From contig JAJEKV010000477.1 in NCBI GenBank assembly GCA_021234155.1, positions 115,433 to 179,432 on the forward strand: a stretch of 64,000 nt of DNA. Reading direction: 5' to 3'. The position numbers and the translations under genes are program-made. Shown here one piece after another: positions 33,586 through 47,096 of the stretch; position 1 is the stretch's first letter; every line of letters begins with the position of its first letter. The stretch comes from Isoetes taiwanensis. Its lineage: Eukaryota; Streptophyta; Lycopodiopsida; Isoetales; Isoetaceae. The notes under the pieces are model-generated. The model was not told the origin of the DNA. It did no database searches and saw only the letters and a program-made list of their open reading frames with translations.

Positions 33586-35772
33586 TATACATGAATTGGA
33601 GTGCAATCACCTTTGACTCATGTTCACTTTTCTTTGAAAACAAGACTCAAAATTTTTTTAGAAAAAGAAGAATCCTATTGATCTGAGTTCAAATATCAAG
33701 ATAATGGCATAGTCCTAATTTAAACAGAGTTGATTTTCCCTCCTGCATTACCATCCCCCAGCACTTATTATGTTGGTTCCTTTCCTCCTCAAGATTGATC
33801 ATCTTAGATCATTTCCATCCTGAAAAGAAAATAAAAAACTATCCCTTCTCAAGATTGAACCATCCCAACAATATGACTAGTAAAATATGTACAACCTCTC
33901 TGATTGACACCACAACCACAATATATTAGCCAAATCCATGGCTTTTAAACCATCAACAAAGTGGTCAAACTGACAAAGATGAGTAGGTCAATATAGAAGG
34001 AATACGTGGCTGCTTTTATCATACCTGCAAGTAGTATTATTAGTCTCATTGTAGCGATTTGAGGCCATCACTTGAATTTTCAAGTCACCTTGCTTTGATA
34101 GGATTTGTTAAGGGACCCTTGTTCTGGTGTTTGTCTTTCCAGCTCGAGAGCAAAGTGTTCATTTAAGATGATGAATTTATTTTTCACAAATGTTTGCTAC
34201 ACCCCATAAGTGAGAAGCGAGAATCCATCCTTCATGGGTACAGATGAGAGACTTGAACTTTTCATCTTTGCAGGTCCTCATGATTGTTAAACTTTTCATC
34301 TTTATAGGTCCTAATAAATGCACAGAAAGCAATCATTGGTCTTTTTGTTTGGTGCTAATTTCCATGAATTCTTTAGCTGAAAAATAAAAAGGGGAGAAAA
34401 GAATGGTCTTGTTTATTATATATGAAGGCACACTACTTGCTTTCTATTTTCTAAATAAAAATTCATCGTTGGCATAGTAAAATTAACAGTCATATAAATA
34501 TACTCTATTTATTGGCTAGCAAATGTTACAAAGACATCTATAAGGCACTTGAATATGTGTAAGCTAATTTCTTGAGTACTTTATAATATGTGTAGCACCA
34601 TCTGTTGACTTGCATTATACATACTTGAGGTTCTAGATACTTTATATCTTCTTGAGTAATGAGATGTCCTCGTGGTTAAAAACTATTCAATTCTATTCAG
34701 ATGCATTATGTAGCTTGGTGGGAACTCAATCAAGAAGTCGCGATGTAAAAATGCTTACCTTACCTTATCTTTAACTTACCATTGGCTTATATATCACTTC
34801 TTCCACTTATATAAGGTTCTCATGATGTTAATTTTGTATTTTTGTAGACTATGTGCACATGCAAGGTCAATTTCTACATGGAACGATGTGACAACATGTT
34901 GACCAACAACTAAGTTTATGGCATTCTATAGTTCTACAATATTCCTATTGTGACATTGTTGTGCCTAAATGCCAAATTAGTAAAGACAAACATGCCATAA
35001 CATGAAACAACACGAATGAAACCTTGCATCTACCAGCATCTACCATATCAATGACTTTTTGTTTTCTTTTTACATATGCTAACTTCTGACATGGTCTTTT
35101 ATCTCATGAACAGCTTAATCCATACTTGTAGCACCTTTCCATAGACCTTTGGTCATTATGGACATTAAAAATCATTCTAATTTGTTCCAGTATGGTTCGT
35201 TGAAATAGTTAAGTCATATGTCAATCCAAGGGATCTATACCAAATATATTATGGTAGGATATAGATTGGAGTGACCCATATTTTACTAGAAAAGGAGCTA
35301 AAGTAGGAAGATTCATGGTTGGTGCCATCTTCTTAATGATGATCATATCGAGTTTCTTGTATTTATCCCTAGACATGGTCTCGGTTGTTGATGATGAGAA
35401 TTAGTTCAATTCAATTCTTTTAGCAAAGTTGTATGAGTACTAAGAATGTGTCATTTATCCACAATTCTACCTCAAGGTCTACCTAACCTATCTTTCATCA
35501 GTGCAATTTCTTTTTGTCTACAATAGGGGCTTAAGAAAAATCAATACTATTGTGCTATCTAGTTACCACCTAAAAAAATGACGAGTTTGAAACTTTGTGA
35601 AAGCATCAGTAGTAAGTTTCAATTTCTTCGACAATTGATTGATAAGTAATATCATAAATATTAACTAATATCATAAACATTTACATAAAGTTTAGCTTAT
35701 TACATTTATGTTTGAGATAAAATGTACAAGGTTTGTTCATTTGATAGCTTCGATAGTATATTAATTTACACA
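33586..35772. other. AT-rich 3' flank of the pectin methylesterase gene
   Basis: No gene or element is recognised in about 2.2 kb. The part next to 35773 would hold the 3' untranslated region of the minus-strand gene. Confidence 0.4.
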
Positions 35773-37447
35773 TTAGTATAGACCAGTTTGATAACTTATC
35801 CCAGTGGAAGGCAACCACTCATCACCACCAATAAATGTTCCGACAGTGAATTGAGATGCTTCATCCATACTTAGTTCCCTACTCCAACTTACACGACTAG
35901 TAGTATATGCTCCACCACCAAAGTTCTCATATTCTCCATAAAAGACTGTCTCATCTCTAGCGTATGCATCACCCCATTGGGCCCAACCATATGGACTCAC
36001 AATGCTAGTCAGGTTTGTCTGCATAAAAACAGTTAGTGAATAATTTCTCCACGGTCTCCCTAGGTAGGTTTCAGAACTCCCATCAACATAACATTGCTGG
36101 ATCGATAATCCTGTATTTTGATTTGGATCAGTGCGGCCTTGGGCAGTTACAAAGTTGTCATCATTGTTTTGTCTTGCCCACATTGTGCATTGTTGGAAAA
36201 CTGCAGCTGCATTTCCAAATATAAAATCCATTGTACCTTCAATGTGGCATTCCCTATAAAATTGACGATACGCAAATGCATAAAGGGTATCTTGGTATGC
36301 AAGGAAAGAGCATCTATAAAAGGCCACCTGGTCAGCGTTTACCAGCAGGGCAACTGCTTGGTTATTTTCAGGTCCAGCTGTGTTTTCAATGGTAAGGTAT
36401 TTGCCAATAAATCCAGATGCTTTAATAGCTGAAAGGCAAATACTTAGCATCATAAGTATTAAATTGAAAAGAAAAGGGGTAAATAAAAAGAAAGAAAAAA
36501 AGAAAGGAAAAAGATGGCTTACAAAGAGTAGATGTTTTGTAAGTGGTTCCAACTTGGGCAAAGGAAAGGTTACCAGAGATAATGGTCTGGTCGATACCGT
36601 CACCCATTATCACAAGGTTAGTCTTGTTTGGATAAACCAAGACATATTCATGATATACACCTTTCTTGACATAGATGACAGAACCAGGAGAGGCAGAATC
36701 CACAGCCTGCTGAATACTACTGAATGAACCAGTGCCATCCTGGGCAACAATGATAGAGGCAGCAGAATCTTGGAGGAGATGGCGGCGGCGGCTCGGAAGG
36801 ATCCAAGAAGGCAGTCCTAGATCAGATCTGAGAAGCTTTCTATGACCATGGAATCTTGGAGGCCAGAAGGTCCTTCTCATATAGACAACAAGAGCCAAAG
36901 AATTGGACAGGATCATATGCAACATCTGGGCATTTTCCAGCAATCCAGGAGGGCAAGATCCTGCCAGATTCTGCAGCTCTTCCATGCACACAGTGTGGTG
37001 TGTGACCACCCCACTCATCCAGGTCCATACATCATCATCCCCTCCATCTTGGGGTGCTCTGTATCCTTCAATTCTGCCAATTGACCAATCCAATGCATCA
37101 TAAGCATCTGACAGAACCTCTCCACACATTTGCAGCACTGCTTTCACCCTTTCTTGTTCATTTCCCATGGCATCCTGCACCAGATTCTTCACATTTTGAA
37201 TCCCTGGACTTGCCGCCTTCATCGCGGCCTCACACAGTGCTGCAGCATTACTGCCATCACTTGCACTGGTCTCATATGTGAATTTGGACAGTGAAGCTAT
37301 GCAAACATCATTGTACATTGTCTCCCTGCAGGCTTCCTTTACTACCAATTCTGTAGTATTGAATTTTATTCCATAGCATCCATGCAGAAAGATGAATACA
37401 AGACAACCATATATTATAGACATGTTGAATCTTAAACTGAGAGGCAC
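35773..37447 (-). CDS. Type I pectin methylesterase (PMEI pro-domain + PME), two exons
   Basis: Removes methyl esters from cell-wall homogalacturonan, changing wall stiffness and Ca2+ cross-linking. Exon 1 is 37447-36523 and exon 2 is 36428-35773; the 94-bp intron has GT...AG ends (CTTT|GTAAGC, TTTCAG|CTAT) and splicing gives 526 aa. Residues 1-26 look like a secretion signal (Met1 or Met9 could be the start). Residues about 30-185 form an inhibitor-type pro-domain with Cys40, Cys49, Cys108 and Cys154. RRRHLLQ at 220-226 resembles the processing site. The catalytic domain keeps GVYHEY, Gln332 in QAVAL, Gln354-Asp355 in QDTL, Asp376 in DFIFG and Arg433/Trp435 in LGRPW. All key residues are present, so the enzyme should be active. 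It is the only clearly intact gene in the window. Confidence 0.95.
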
Positions 37448-40400
37448 CGACCAAAAGAAGCATCCATGATGGCTTCGATCTTAATGAACAAAATCTAGGC
37501 ATTCTGTAGAGTGCTTGAGACCAATTTGCACTGTTAAATTGGGACAAAAGGAAGATGAGCATGAAACATCTATCTGGGGCCCCCAATTTTCAGTTCTGGT
37601 CAATATTAAAGATGCCTAAACACTAATTTTACTTTTGTTTGAACTTGCTAAAATTGAATATTCTCTACACTGCTATACTTTTACCTTCAAGTGTGATATC
37701 TCCAAGTCTGATGGACCTGTGATTTTAATAAATAAATAAAAAATATTTCATCCATAAAATATCTCATCAACAGAAAGTATACAATTTTGTTTTCCAAAGT
37801 TTCTTTTCTTTTGAGACTTTCTTTGTTACATAAAACATCGTTTAAGACAAAGGCAATTCATTAAATGCTAGTGATTGCAGTCTGTTTGCCCTTATTATAA
37901 GCAAGGAATTTTCAAATATAACAAGAGATTCAAGAGAGCCAGATAATATAGTGATAAAGGAACTCCTGATGGAACAGCTTCCACATGGTGGCTGTTTTTA
38001 AACTATACTTCACAAGTATCAAAATTTGTCAGGTCTAGCCATTTGGCAGTTCGTTTATTTGAAATTATTTTCTCGGTTTAGGCTTAGTGTGATTTAGCTA
38101 AACGATGTTGAACATTAGTTGCTCGTCTCCTTTCAAGAAAGTCTTGTTGCTTCCAACTTCAAAAAGTGCATGAGTTCTATAGCGGACTGTCAGCCCGCCG
38201 TAACCTGCTGCAGTCTGCCCACTAACTTTCTTCATATTTTGTTTGGTGGGTAATGCCTAACTATCTAATTTTTTCTCATTGTGACTTCCATTTTTAAGAT
38301 ACTTATTTGAGGATTTCTCATTACGCTTATGGATGATATTGTGTTACGCATGTGTAGGTTTTTGCAGGCAGCTCAATTGGGTGGAAAGATTATCTCTTAA
38401 GGGCCTTATTCTGGTTTAAATGGAAACCTTGCTGGAGTTCTGCCGTAAGTGCTTTCTTGTTTATTTACAGATTATAAATTTCCATAGAAAACTCTGTTTC
38501 ACTTTGTGTCAAAGGCATGACTGTATGAAGAATCATAATATTTTAGACAACTTATGAAACAAGCAAAAAATGTTAGGACTGCTAAGAACATCCACATCTG
38601 CGTGAATTTTTGGTGCTTATGACAAGCAGGTTTGCTAGTGCACCATATTGTGCTCGAATTGTTTAAGCATGAACGGAGAACGAGGCACAGAGGAGGATCC
38701 TAACTGAGTTATTTATGCCCTTTAGAACTTGGTAGGAAGTAAAGGATTATGGATGGCACAGAGGAACACTATTCCATCAGGGGTCCAGCGGGGCCTTACA
38801 TCCTGTGCCTGGAGGCAATTGAACTTGACTAAAAAATTGGGTGTGCATGGACCTGTCAAGCAGAAGCTACTTAAAATATTTCAAGAGAATTTTAGTTTAA
38901 TTGCTGGTTCGCCCCTGCAACCTCTTGTATTTTATTGTCATTACATAGTTTAGCACATTGGTTGTTCTTACTTGGTAAAACTGGCCATTGAAACCAATAC
39001 ATGATTTAAGATTAGATTTTAGTAAGAAATACAACCACATCTCCTACCAGCTTCTACAAATTCCTGCTTTTAAATAACCGTGATATATTATGAAAACAAC
39101 AACGATTGAGGGCCAAGTACTACTGCATACAGTCCCAGATACGGTGAAATGCTTGTACACACTGTTTACTATGATCAATGTTACGGATTTATGTAAATGA
39201 GATTGAGATGCTGGTTTCTAGTGGGCAGAGAGAATAAGCTGCCACTCAACAGTACAGAAACGACCGAGTAAGGGCCTCTCGGCCATACAGTCCAACAGTA
39301 CAATGAGAACATCAATGCTTTGTGAGGGAGATGTCTAAAGATTGTTTACATTTAACTTTAGCTTGTCTCATTTGGAGTTATGACGGTGCATATTGCTTCT
39401 TTGCAGAACTTAAGAATGCAGCGTCCTGCTACTGCTGAAAGCTTACGAGTAAGAAATAAGAATTTGTTGTAGGGGTTTAATTGATGAAGGTTATCATTAT
39501 TTTGATTCTATATTACAAGATTATCTCTTTAGATCACTAGCAGATCATTGCAGATGCATACTTCCACTTTAAGTAGAGCAGGGCAAATAGATCAAGTTGA
39601 GGATTTTCTTATATCAATAGAGCTTGATTTGTTGAGTTCGGCTGAATTCTTGGGATGTTACGGGTGCCGCGAGAAAAATGCACCTTAGATCATATGTTTG
39701 AGTTGCATTCTGGGCAGATGGGAAACAATTCTGATGAATTAGTTGGACTTCTATGATAAACGAATGGAAACGGATTCAGTCGATGAATAATCATCTTCAG
39801 GAAGGCAAGATACTTGCTGCTTATGGAAGTCAGGCTTGTTTTAATAAATTAAGATCATGAATGATATTAGACTGTGCTATTGGTTTAGTGGCTAGGTTTC
39901 CAACTGAAGGAATACATACTCTGTGTGTCTCTGGCTGCCAACTGTGGCAAATAAGAACCGCCTTCCTTTCTAGAATTCTTAGTCAAGTATTCTGTTTGAT
40001 CTCTCTCTCATAACCTGGGTATTACAGTTTGATATTTAACTTTTGGGGTATCAAATCATTTCATGAAACCATTACTTCGGGTGAAGTTGGATAAATTTGA
40101 ATGAGAAACTTGGCACGGAGATGCAGAAGGAGGAGGACATCCTGGAGAATTGGATTTTGTGCTTTGCTTTCTCCCTTCTAGCAAGAATCCTTGCTCCATA
40201 GATCTTCTTTCCAACAGAAGAAATTGCGGCCTCAATGCACATGCTGACATTTGAGAGACAGAGTGAGTGTAAGTCTTTCTTTGTTTGGGGGGGAAATCCG
40301 TCTCATGAAAGGCAATGCTCTCATCATACATCTTGCAAATAAGCAGTACTGTTGTAACTGTTCTTTTGCATACAAATCGCCTGCGCGAACTGCCTAAAAT

Positions 40401-41270
40401 AATCTTCTTTCAACTGAAACATAGGTAGTCTACATCTTCGCTGTTCAGCTGTTTTAATTGAAACGCAGGGAAGTCTATAGCTTTTGTTTTAAATCGCTGT
40501 TGATTTCCGTTTATCAAACTTTCATCATACGCCCATCTGCAATGTTGGAGATCTAGGACTTGTCAAAAGGAGTAAGGACGCAGAACACATCACAACACAA
40601 TAATCAGACCAGCAGGAGATTATCTTGATAATCTGTTGTACCTAATCTGGTTGTTGACAACACATCAAAAAAGATTGTGCAGCTAGAGGCACTGGCAATG
40701 GTTTGCGGCTTCAAGCTCGTTGCTGTCAAAATCATTTGCTGCTCCAGTTCGTTTGCTCGCTGCTGCACAGAGATAAATTTGTAGACCTATGGTTAAGGTG
40801 GTCAACCCTCTCCCCTATCATGGGTTATGCACATAAGCCATTTGGCCTACTATGAATATTCATAAACTTTGCATGGGCTCAGAAGAGATGTACACGGGCT
40901 CTCTTTTCATTAGTTCTTTGTTAGCTCAATGTCAATGTTACTTTCTGAAATAACTAAAAGCTACAAGCCTTGCCATCTTCTGAAGGTAGTACATTGAAAC
41001 AAAACTACAAGTACATAATATTTCAACAATGGAAAGTTCTTGTAGTGAGCTACAATGTGCTACTGCAATGTGCCTCGTTTGCTTGAAAACCATAGATAAG
41101 GGTTTAAGAAATGTTTCCAATCTGCAGCTGAGACCTCTCTTTAATGCGTACAATGAAAGAGCCTACATATCAGAATTCCCGAACGTCAGATTGATTTGGC
41201 ACAAATTTGGCCATTTGCTTACAAGCAAAGAAAATTTGGCCATTTGCTTACAAGCTGGAACTGCAGTGAC
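37448..41270. other. Upstream flank of the PME gene, then AT-rich DNA
   Basis: The first few hundred bases should contain the minus-strand promoter and 5' UTR, but no TATA box or element could be assigned with confidence. At 38366-38444 a short plus-strand segment is bounded by TTTTTGCAG and GTAAGT-like sites, yet the frame giving the most protein-like text has an in-frame stop. Other short ORFs (38729-38953, minus 40056-40331) lack recognisable motifs. Confidence 0.4.
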
Positions 41271-41472
41271 CTTAGCCGAGACAACACATAGTACTCCCAG
41301 GTTTGTCAAAGCACCTTGAATAAGGCCACATGGAAAATATAGATATTGCCCTGCTCCTTGTGCAGCTTTCACAGCATTAGATGTCGCAGCCTCTTCCATG
41401 GTTGTAGGAGAATCAACAGATATATAAGTGAGTGAGCCACCTAAAATAGTTATCCTGAAGAACAAATACTCC
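41271..41472 (-). CDS. Isolated exon-like segment, unidentified
   Basis: A 202-bp minus-strand stretch lies between a good acceptor (GGTTTGATTGCAG) and a donor (GCTAAG|GTCACT). It is fully open as EYLFFRITILGGSLTYISVD followed by SPTTMEEAATSNAVKAAQG and a hydrophobic, glycine-rich end (GLIQGALTNLGVLCVVSAK), which could be a membrane-associated part of a protein. I do not recognise the family. No partner exons were found nearby, so it may be a relic or captured exon. Confidence 0.35.
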
Positions 41473-41544
41473 CTGCAATCAAACCATATATAAATTAAAT
41501 GATTCTATTCTTCAATATCCATGATGCTCCATTAACAGGTCAAA

Positions 41545-44490
41545 AATTTTTGCATGAAATTTTTTATAAATAATGAGGAGCACCACAGCCCCGATGGTTT
41601 GTTTTCAATCAATCCCCTTCTTGCATTTATAAAAATTTCCACAGGGAGGCCGATTTTCCTTTGGCGGGAGGATTCATCATAAATTTGATAGCTATGGCTT
41701 CCAAATGATCTCCAAAACGTAGTTTGGATCTAGCTGCTCTGGAACGACAGCCGCTCTTGTGTTTACCTTTATGCACCAAACAAAATACTAAAATCATCCC
41801 CTCTCATTCAACAAAAAATGTTCACTAGAAAATCTGCTATAGAGACACAAAATGGAAGAACGGATAAACCAAGCGCCTATTGGGCTCCAAATCGTAAAGC
41901 CGAAATATGCCTTCTTGCCGAAACAGGGTCTTCAAAGGCAAGCACCACCCAACATTTGAACATGCGGCAATAAAGAACCATCAAAAGGATTTCGGATGCA
42001 ACCTTGTATGCAAATAAATTTGGTAAGAAATGAATTAGTTTTCAAACCTCACACAAGATTCCAAAGAAACAAAGGCCCATTTAATTAAGCCGGAAAATGG
42101 ACAAGATACTTGCTGTAACCTTGGGACTTTGTTCTTTGCAAAAATTTAAGAAGGAGCTGCATTCATTGGAGATCGATAAGCCAAAAAAGCAAAATGCAGT
42201 TTCCAAAGGATGGAAGAAGGGACGAAGATCACATCCCTAGAAGGGTAACGAAACTCAACTAAATGTTGTGATGAGATCTAGTATTTGAAACAAAATGGAA
42301 GCCCATAAGGGATAAAAGCGGAATAGAAATGATGAGATTATGGGAACAGAATTCCTCTAGGGAAGCACTCACAGGGGAACTGTTACCGTGAACAAATGGA
42401 GAAAACCATGCCAATCAACAAAAAAGGTAGTTCTCGAAGGAAGGAATGCCAATTGCTAAAGAACCTGGATAAAGAAAACTGACAAAGAATAAAAAGCATG
42501 AATGTCCCACAGACTAAGAACCAATCAAGCAGGAATTAAAAAGAATTTGGGGTAGCCTTGGAATCAAGATGAGCAAGTGGAAAGATTTTTGGATCAGACA
42601 AGGAAAATTAAAATAACATTCCTAAGGACAATATATTGGTTAGGTCCTTTTTGTTGTGATAATTTTATTTTAATGTCAGATCGTTATGAAGGTATGTTTG
42701 TGGTTGAATTTGGGCAATGGAGCCAAGATGAAAGGTAAAATTTTTTGTTTTGCCTTCATGGATGACCCCAACATCCAAAACAATTAATGACTGCTCACAT
42801 CCCAAGAGAGTTATACTAGGGACCAGCATATGCATTATCATGAGGAAAACTTCAAGAACTGGTGTGATAAAATATCTACAACAAGATATAATCTGGCAAC
42901 CAGAATCCTGAGTCATAGATACTCAGCAGACAGTTTAGTTTATACGTTGGGAACTTTTGTATCCTCAAGTTGCACATTCTTTATTGTGTGTGGAGAACAT
43001 GATTGGTGCTGTGGAGGTGGGGTGTTCAACTGTGGAGGTGAGTTAAGTTTATTGATTATGAAGGGGGGGACACATTCTTTTCAATTTCATTTTACTCACA
43101 TCTACTTGGGCATCAAGAATGAGAACATATATTAGCACATGTTCCTTCATGCTTTAACTTTTTGTTATCAATTCTTATGACCAGTGAATCTAAAAGCAAA
43201 ACCTTGATAGCATGGAACATGTCATGCAGATATCATGCATAAGAGATCTTAACATGTCCTTCACAAAAAATGTAAACTTGCGAAGGCATATCAATTGGAA
43301 TAAATATAAATATAGAATGGGAAAAACTTTTATGTGAAGTGCAAAGAATAATGTATCGAATTTGCAATGTGGTATAATCATCCCGCGGTGTCCGCGAATA
43401 CCATGCAAATCTAGTTGACAAATTCATTAAACCTAGACAATAATAATGATTTCCTACTGCACACCTAGACAATAATAATGATTAGACCACCTTTAGAACC
43501 AGAATGTTCATGCCTTGGCCATACGATAAAATTTTGTAATCATAAATAAATGGCTATTGACATATAAAAATAATAGGGCAAAAAATGTTGCATGAATATA
43601 AATAATGAAAGCACCACACCCGATGGTTTGTTTTCAAATTATTAATCTGTTTCTTAAAAATTTCCACCCAGAAGTCTTTGCATATAAATTTGATAGCTTC
43701 CTAATGATCTCCAAAACGAAGGCGCTCTTGTGTATACCTTTATGCACCAAACAAAATACTAAAATCTCATATACATTCAACAAAATATAGGAACTGAACA
43801 CACAAGCAGCATTTTTAACAGTGCACTATTTTAAACCAAGACACAAGTCAGACGGGAATATGCCTTCTTGACAGCTAACAAAGGCAATGCACCACTATAC
43901 ATTTGAAAGCTGCCGCAATAAATCGACCCTCTTAAGGATAGTTCAGTAAATGTGTATCATATACATGTACAAGAAAAGAAGAGTATTCAAACCTCACACA
44001 AGATTCCAAAGAAACAAAGGCCCATTTAATTAAGTCTAAAAATGGACAAGATACTTGCTGCCTTGGGAATCTATGCAAACATCTTAAGAAGGAGCTAATG
44101 ACGATAAGTTGAAAAAGCGATGCACCAGCAAAGGACAAGGGACACAAGGTGACATCCCCATAGCCTGAAACTCAACTAAAAGCGTGATGAGAACTACAAG
44201 AAACAAAATGGAGCCATAAGGGATAAAAGATGAATAGAACTGATGAGACAAGGGAATACTAGGGATGCAGGGAACCAACAGTAAAATGGAAAAAGATGCC
44301 AACAAGCAAAAAAATAGACTCTAATGAATCGGGCAACCCGGATAAAGAAAACTACAAAGATAAAAAAGCATGAATGTCTATCTCGCAACCAATCTAACAA
44401 GTAAAATTGAAGGTCACGAAGATGAGCAACGAAATTATGAGCAAGGAAAATTAAAATAACAAAGCTAAACAATAATGAGAAAAGAAAAAA
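41545..44490. repeat. Two direct copies of a ~1 kb noncoding repeat
   Basis: Copy A is about 41545-42620 and copy B about 43560-44490. Shared landmarks in order: CCCGATGGTTTGTTTTCAA (41591 and 43619), TTTATGCACCAAACAAAATA (about 41769 and 43739), GAATATGCCTTCTTG (about 41905 and 43857), CAAACCTCACACAAGATTCC (42045 and 43990), CATAAGGGATAAAAG (42305 and 44215) and GATAAAGAAAACT (42470 and 44341). The copies are separated by about 0.9 kb of unrelated sequence. No coding capacity is recognised. Confidence 0.7.
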
Positions 44491-46776
44491 CTCAAAATAA
44501 ATGAATCCAACCAACCAACCATGGAACAAGCAGAATAAGTTGATACAACTATGATTAAAGGCAATAGAACACGACCACTAGACATAGAATGGAGAGAGGG
44601 ACAATTCGGGCAATGAAAGACTATGATAGAAAAAACTCAGGAAAGGAAAGTGTCCGATGATCAGCTTGGAGGAGTAAGGGGGAAGTGAGTAAGAAAAAAT
44701 GTAACAAGAACTACAGAAGCAATGGAGCACAAGCAAGAGTGCAGGAGTCCATAGGAAGAAACAGGATGACCGAAACAAGAACAAATATCAAAGCAGACAC
44801 TATGAAAAATGAATGAGACAGTGGAACATCGAGATTGAAGAAATGAAGTGGTACATTGGTGATCAGGCCCTGAAGAAATGACGCTGCGAAAAACAAGGTG
44901 GAAAGCATTAATAGAACTAAAGAGACCACTAACTATGGAACAGGCGGAGCAAAAGGAGGAAATTGCATAAAGGCAATAGAAAAACCACCAGAACTAGAAG
45001 GGCAAGAGGAACAAATTCGACAATTGAACACATGATTAAGCTACAATAGAGAAGACAAAGAAGGATCCCATAAAGACACAGGACATAAGTGTCAACTTAG
45101 GTGAACAAAATTGGCAAAAGCAAGAACTAATGAAGCAAATGGAGTACAAGTAGAACTACAAGAAACCATAGGAAGAAACGGGACAATAAAACAAAATGAA
45201 ACCAGGGCAAATACTAAAAAGACACACGGACTACAGAACAATGGAGCAATGAAGGACAACTAGAACTAAAGGACGCGACCAGCGACCCAAAGAGAAGATA
45301 ATGGATAGAATAGTAGAATATTAACCGAGATAAGAAAATGACGGGAGCACATTGATTTTAAGGTAATTGTAATTGTTATACCAACCAGAACAATATCACA
45401 TCAGAGACCCATAGAAAATAAGATAAACCAATCACATGAAACAAATATCCATGCATCATGTGCTAAACAGATCCCCCACAATTAACGAACACTGGTGTAG
45501 AATGAGGTAAAAAATTGCAGTTAAAGAAAACATCTTAACGCGTGATCGATATAGAATGCTCATTGCTATAAAGAATGCTCAGATTATAATGCAGCCGTAA
45601 CAACGACAAAAGACATACTACAGTAAGTTATAGTTCTCCTAAGAAATCAAGCGAAAAAGAAGTTCTAGAAAATATGCACTGGTCAAACTCAAAGTATAGA
45701 AGCCAAAAATGAATAAACGATGGTCAACCAATAAACTGACGAGGCATGCCAACATTATGGACCAACTAGACTCAAGGATTGAGTGGGGTGGAGGGAATCA
45801 GAGATCACATGGTAAATGAAACAAACAAAGCAAAAGGATAGAGCAATGAGATTGTGATGAAAGGGGTAACATGAACCACATGGACTAAACAACGTGAAAA
45901 CGAACTAACAATGGCTAATAGAACAAGTAAACAATAGGCCGGAAGAGGAGTAATGGACCATGAGTAAGGACAAAGTGAAACAATAGCCAAGCATGAAACT
46001 AATCAGACTAAAAGAATAAAACCCAACAAAGATACAAGAAGAATAGAGCTTCAAATTAACAGAAAGGAAAGGTGAAGAAGGTAGAAGGCAGCCACAAGGA
46101 TTTGAAAACTTTCAAAAGCAAGATTGAACATGTCAAAAGAACTAAAAGGATCAACCAACCTTAGAACAAGCGGAGCAACATGGGACAAATCAAAGTAGAA
46201 GGAATAGAAAAAAGGATACCATGATGACACAAGATGGCGTATCCAAGAACTACAGAAGCGGGTGAAGCACAAGTGAAACTGCAAGGATCCATAAGGAAGA
46301 AATGGAACAATTGGAACTAGTATAAGGATAGAGCAACCAATTAAAGAAACTCACGGATTATGAGAGACAAATGGAGCAATAATAGACAACTAAAACTAGG
46401 TATGTGATGGGTAACATGGACAGAAGAAAAATGACTAAGGCAGTGAAGATTAACGAGATAAAAAGGGATTAAAGGCACATAGGTCTTAGGGTAGCTGAAC
46501 ATCAATAAGAACCAAACCACATAAGAGACACGTATAAACCATTGGGGAAAAACGAGTCCAACATCACTGCTGCTAAACATAGGAAAAAAGGTCAGATCAA
46601 GCAGCGAGCACTCTGGAGGAAAAATAGACCAATCTACGAAAATAATCTTATGCAAGAGACCATGCCTAATGCCTATAACTTGGATATGTGCAAGTCTATT
46701 ATAAGTTATAGTTTCCATGAGGAAAAACAAGTGGTAAGAGACAAGGAGCTGCAATTCAAATGTAAGAAAGGAACAA
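44491..46776. repeat. Degenerate long repeat array, A/G-rich on plus strand
   Basis: Recurring phrases give a layered array. A GAACA.GC.GA phrase occurs at 44524, 44938 and 46164; a ...CATAGGAAGAAA...GGA phrase follows GGAGYACAAG-like text at 44719, 45137 and 46258. The stretch around 45310-45420 recurs at about 46440-46540, and AAGTTATAGTTTC-like text at 45623 recurs at 46699, giving a longer period near 1.1 kb. Minus-strand hydrophobic ORFs here arise from the base composition. Confidence 0.5.
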
Positions 46777-47096
46777 TTAATATGGTTTAATGTGTGCAAT
46801 GTAAACTGAATTAACACAATGGGTTTGCAGATAATTTATGGTGTCTTGCAGACTAACCGATTCTTCAGTCTTGGGTAGGAGGGCTTTGAGCTCCGCTTTC
46901 AATTCCCTGTTCTGAGTACCCAGATCCAGTACCAGAGTTCTCAGTTGGCCCATTTCCGCCCTAATCTCCTTCAGCAGCTTATGTACTTCATCATCATCGC
47001 TGGGTCTCCCCGGGTGGGAGACCCAGCCTTCTTGCGTCTGGTCATACGAAACAGACAGACGCTTGAAACAGTCGCCCGCTTGAAACAGAGGAGGAT
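46777..47096 (-). pseudogene. Coiled-coil ORF fragment, possibly retroelement gag-like
   Basis: An open minus-strand frame without a clear start encodes GDCFKRLSVSYDQTQEGW, GRPSDDDEVHKLLKEI and RAEMGQLRTLVLDLGTQNR, ELKAELKALL, ending at TAA 46777-46779. The leucine spacing suggests a coiled coil. Such segments occur in retrotransposon gag and in many other proteins, so identity is open. It stops abruptly where the lectin fragment of the other strand begins. Positions 46999-47027 form a perfect hairpin with a 12-bp stem and 5-nt loop. Confidence 0.4.

Noticed and set aside
44194-46817. Hydrophobic minus-strand ORFs that look like membrane proteins
   Set aside because: They arise from the A/G-rich repeat array, whose complement encodes Phe/Leu/Ser-rich text; frames do not hold between repeat copies.
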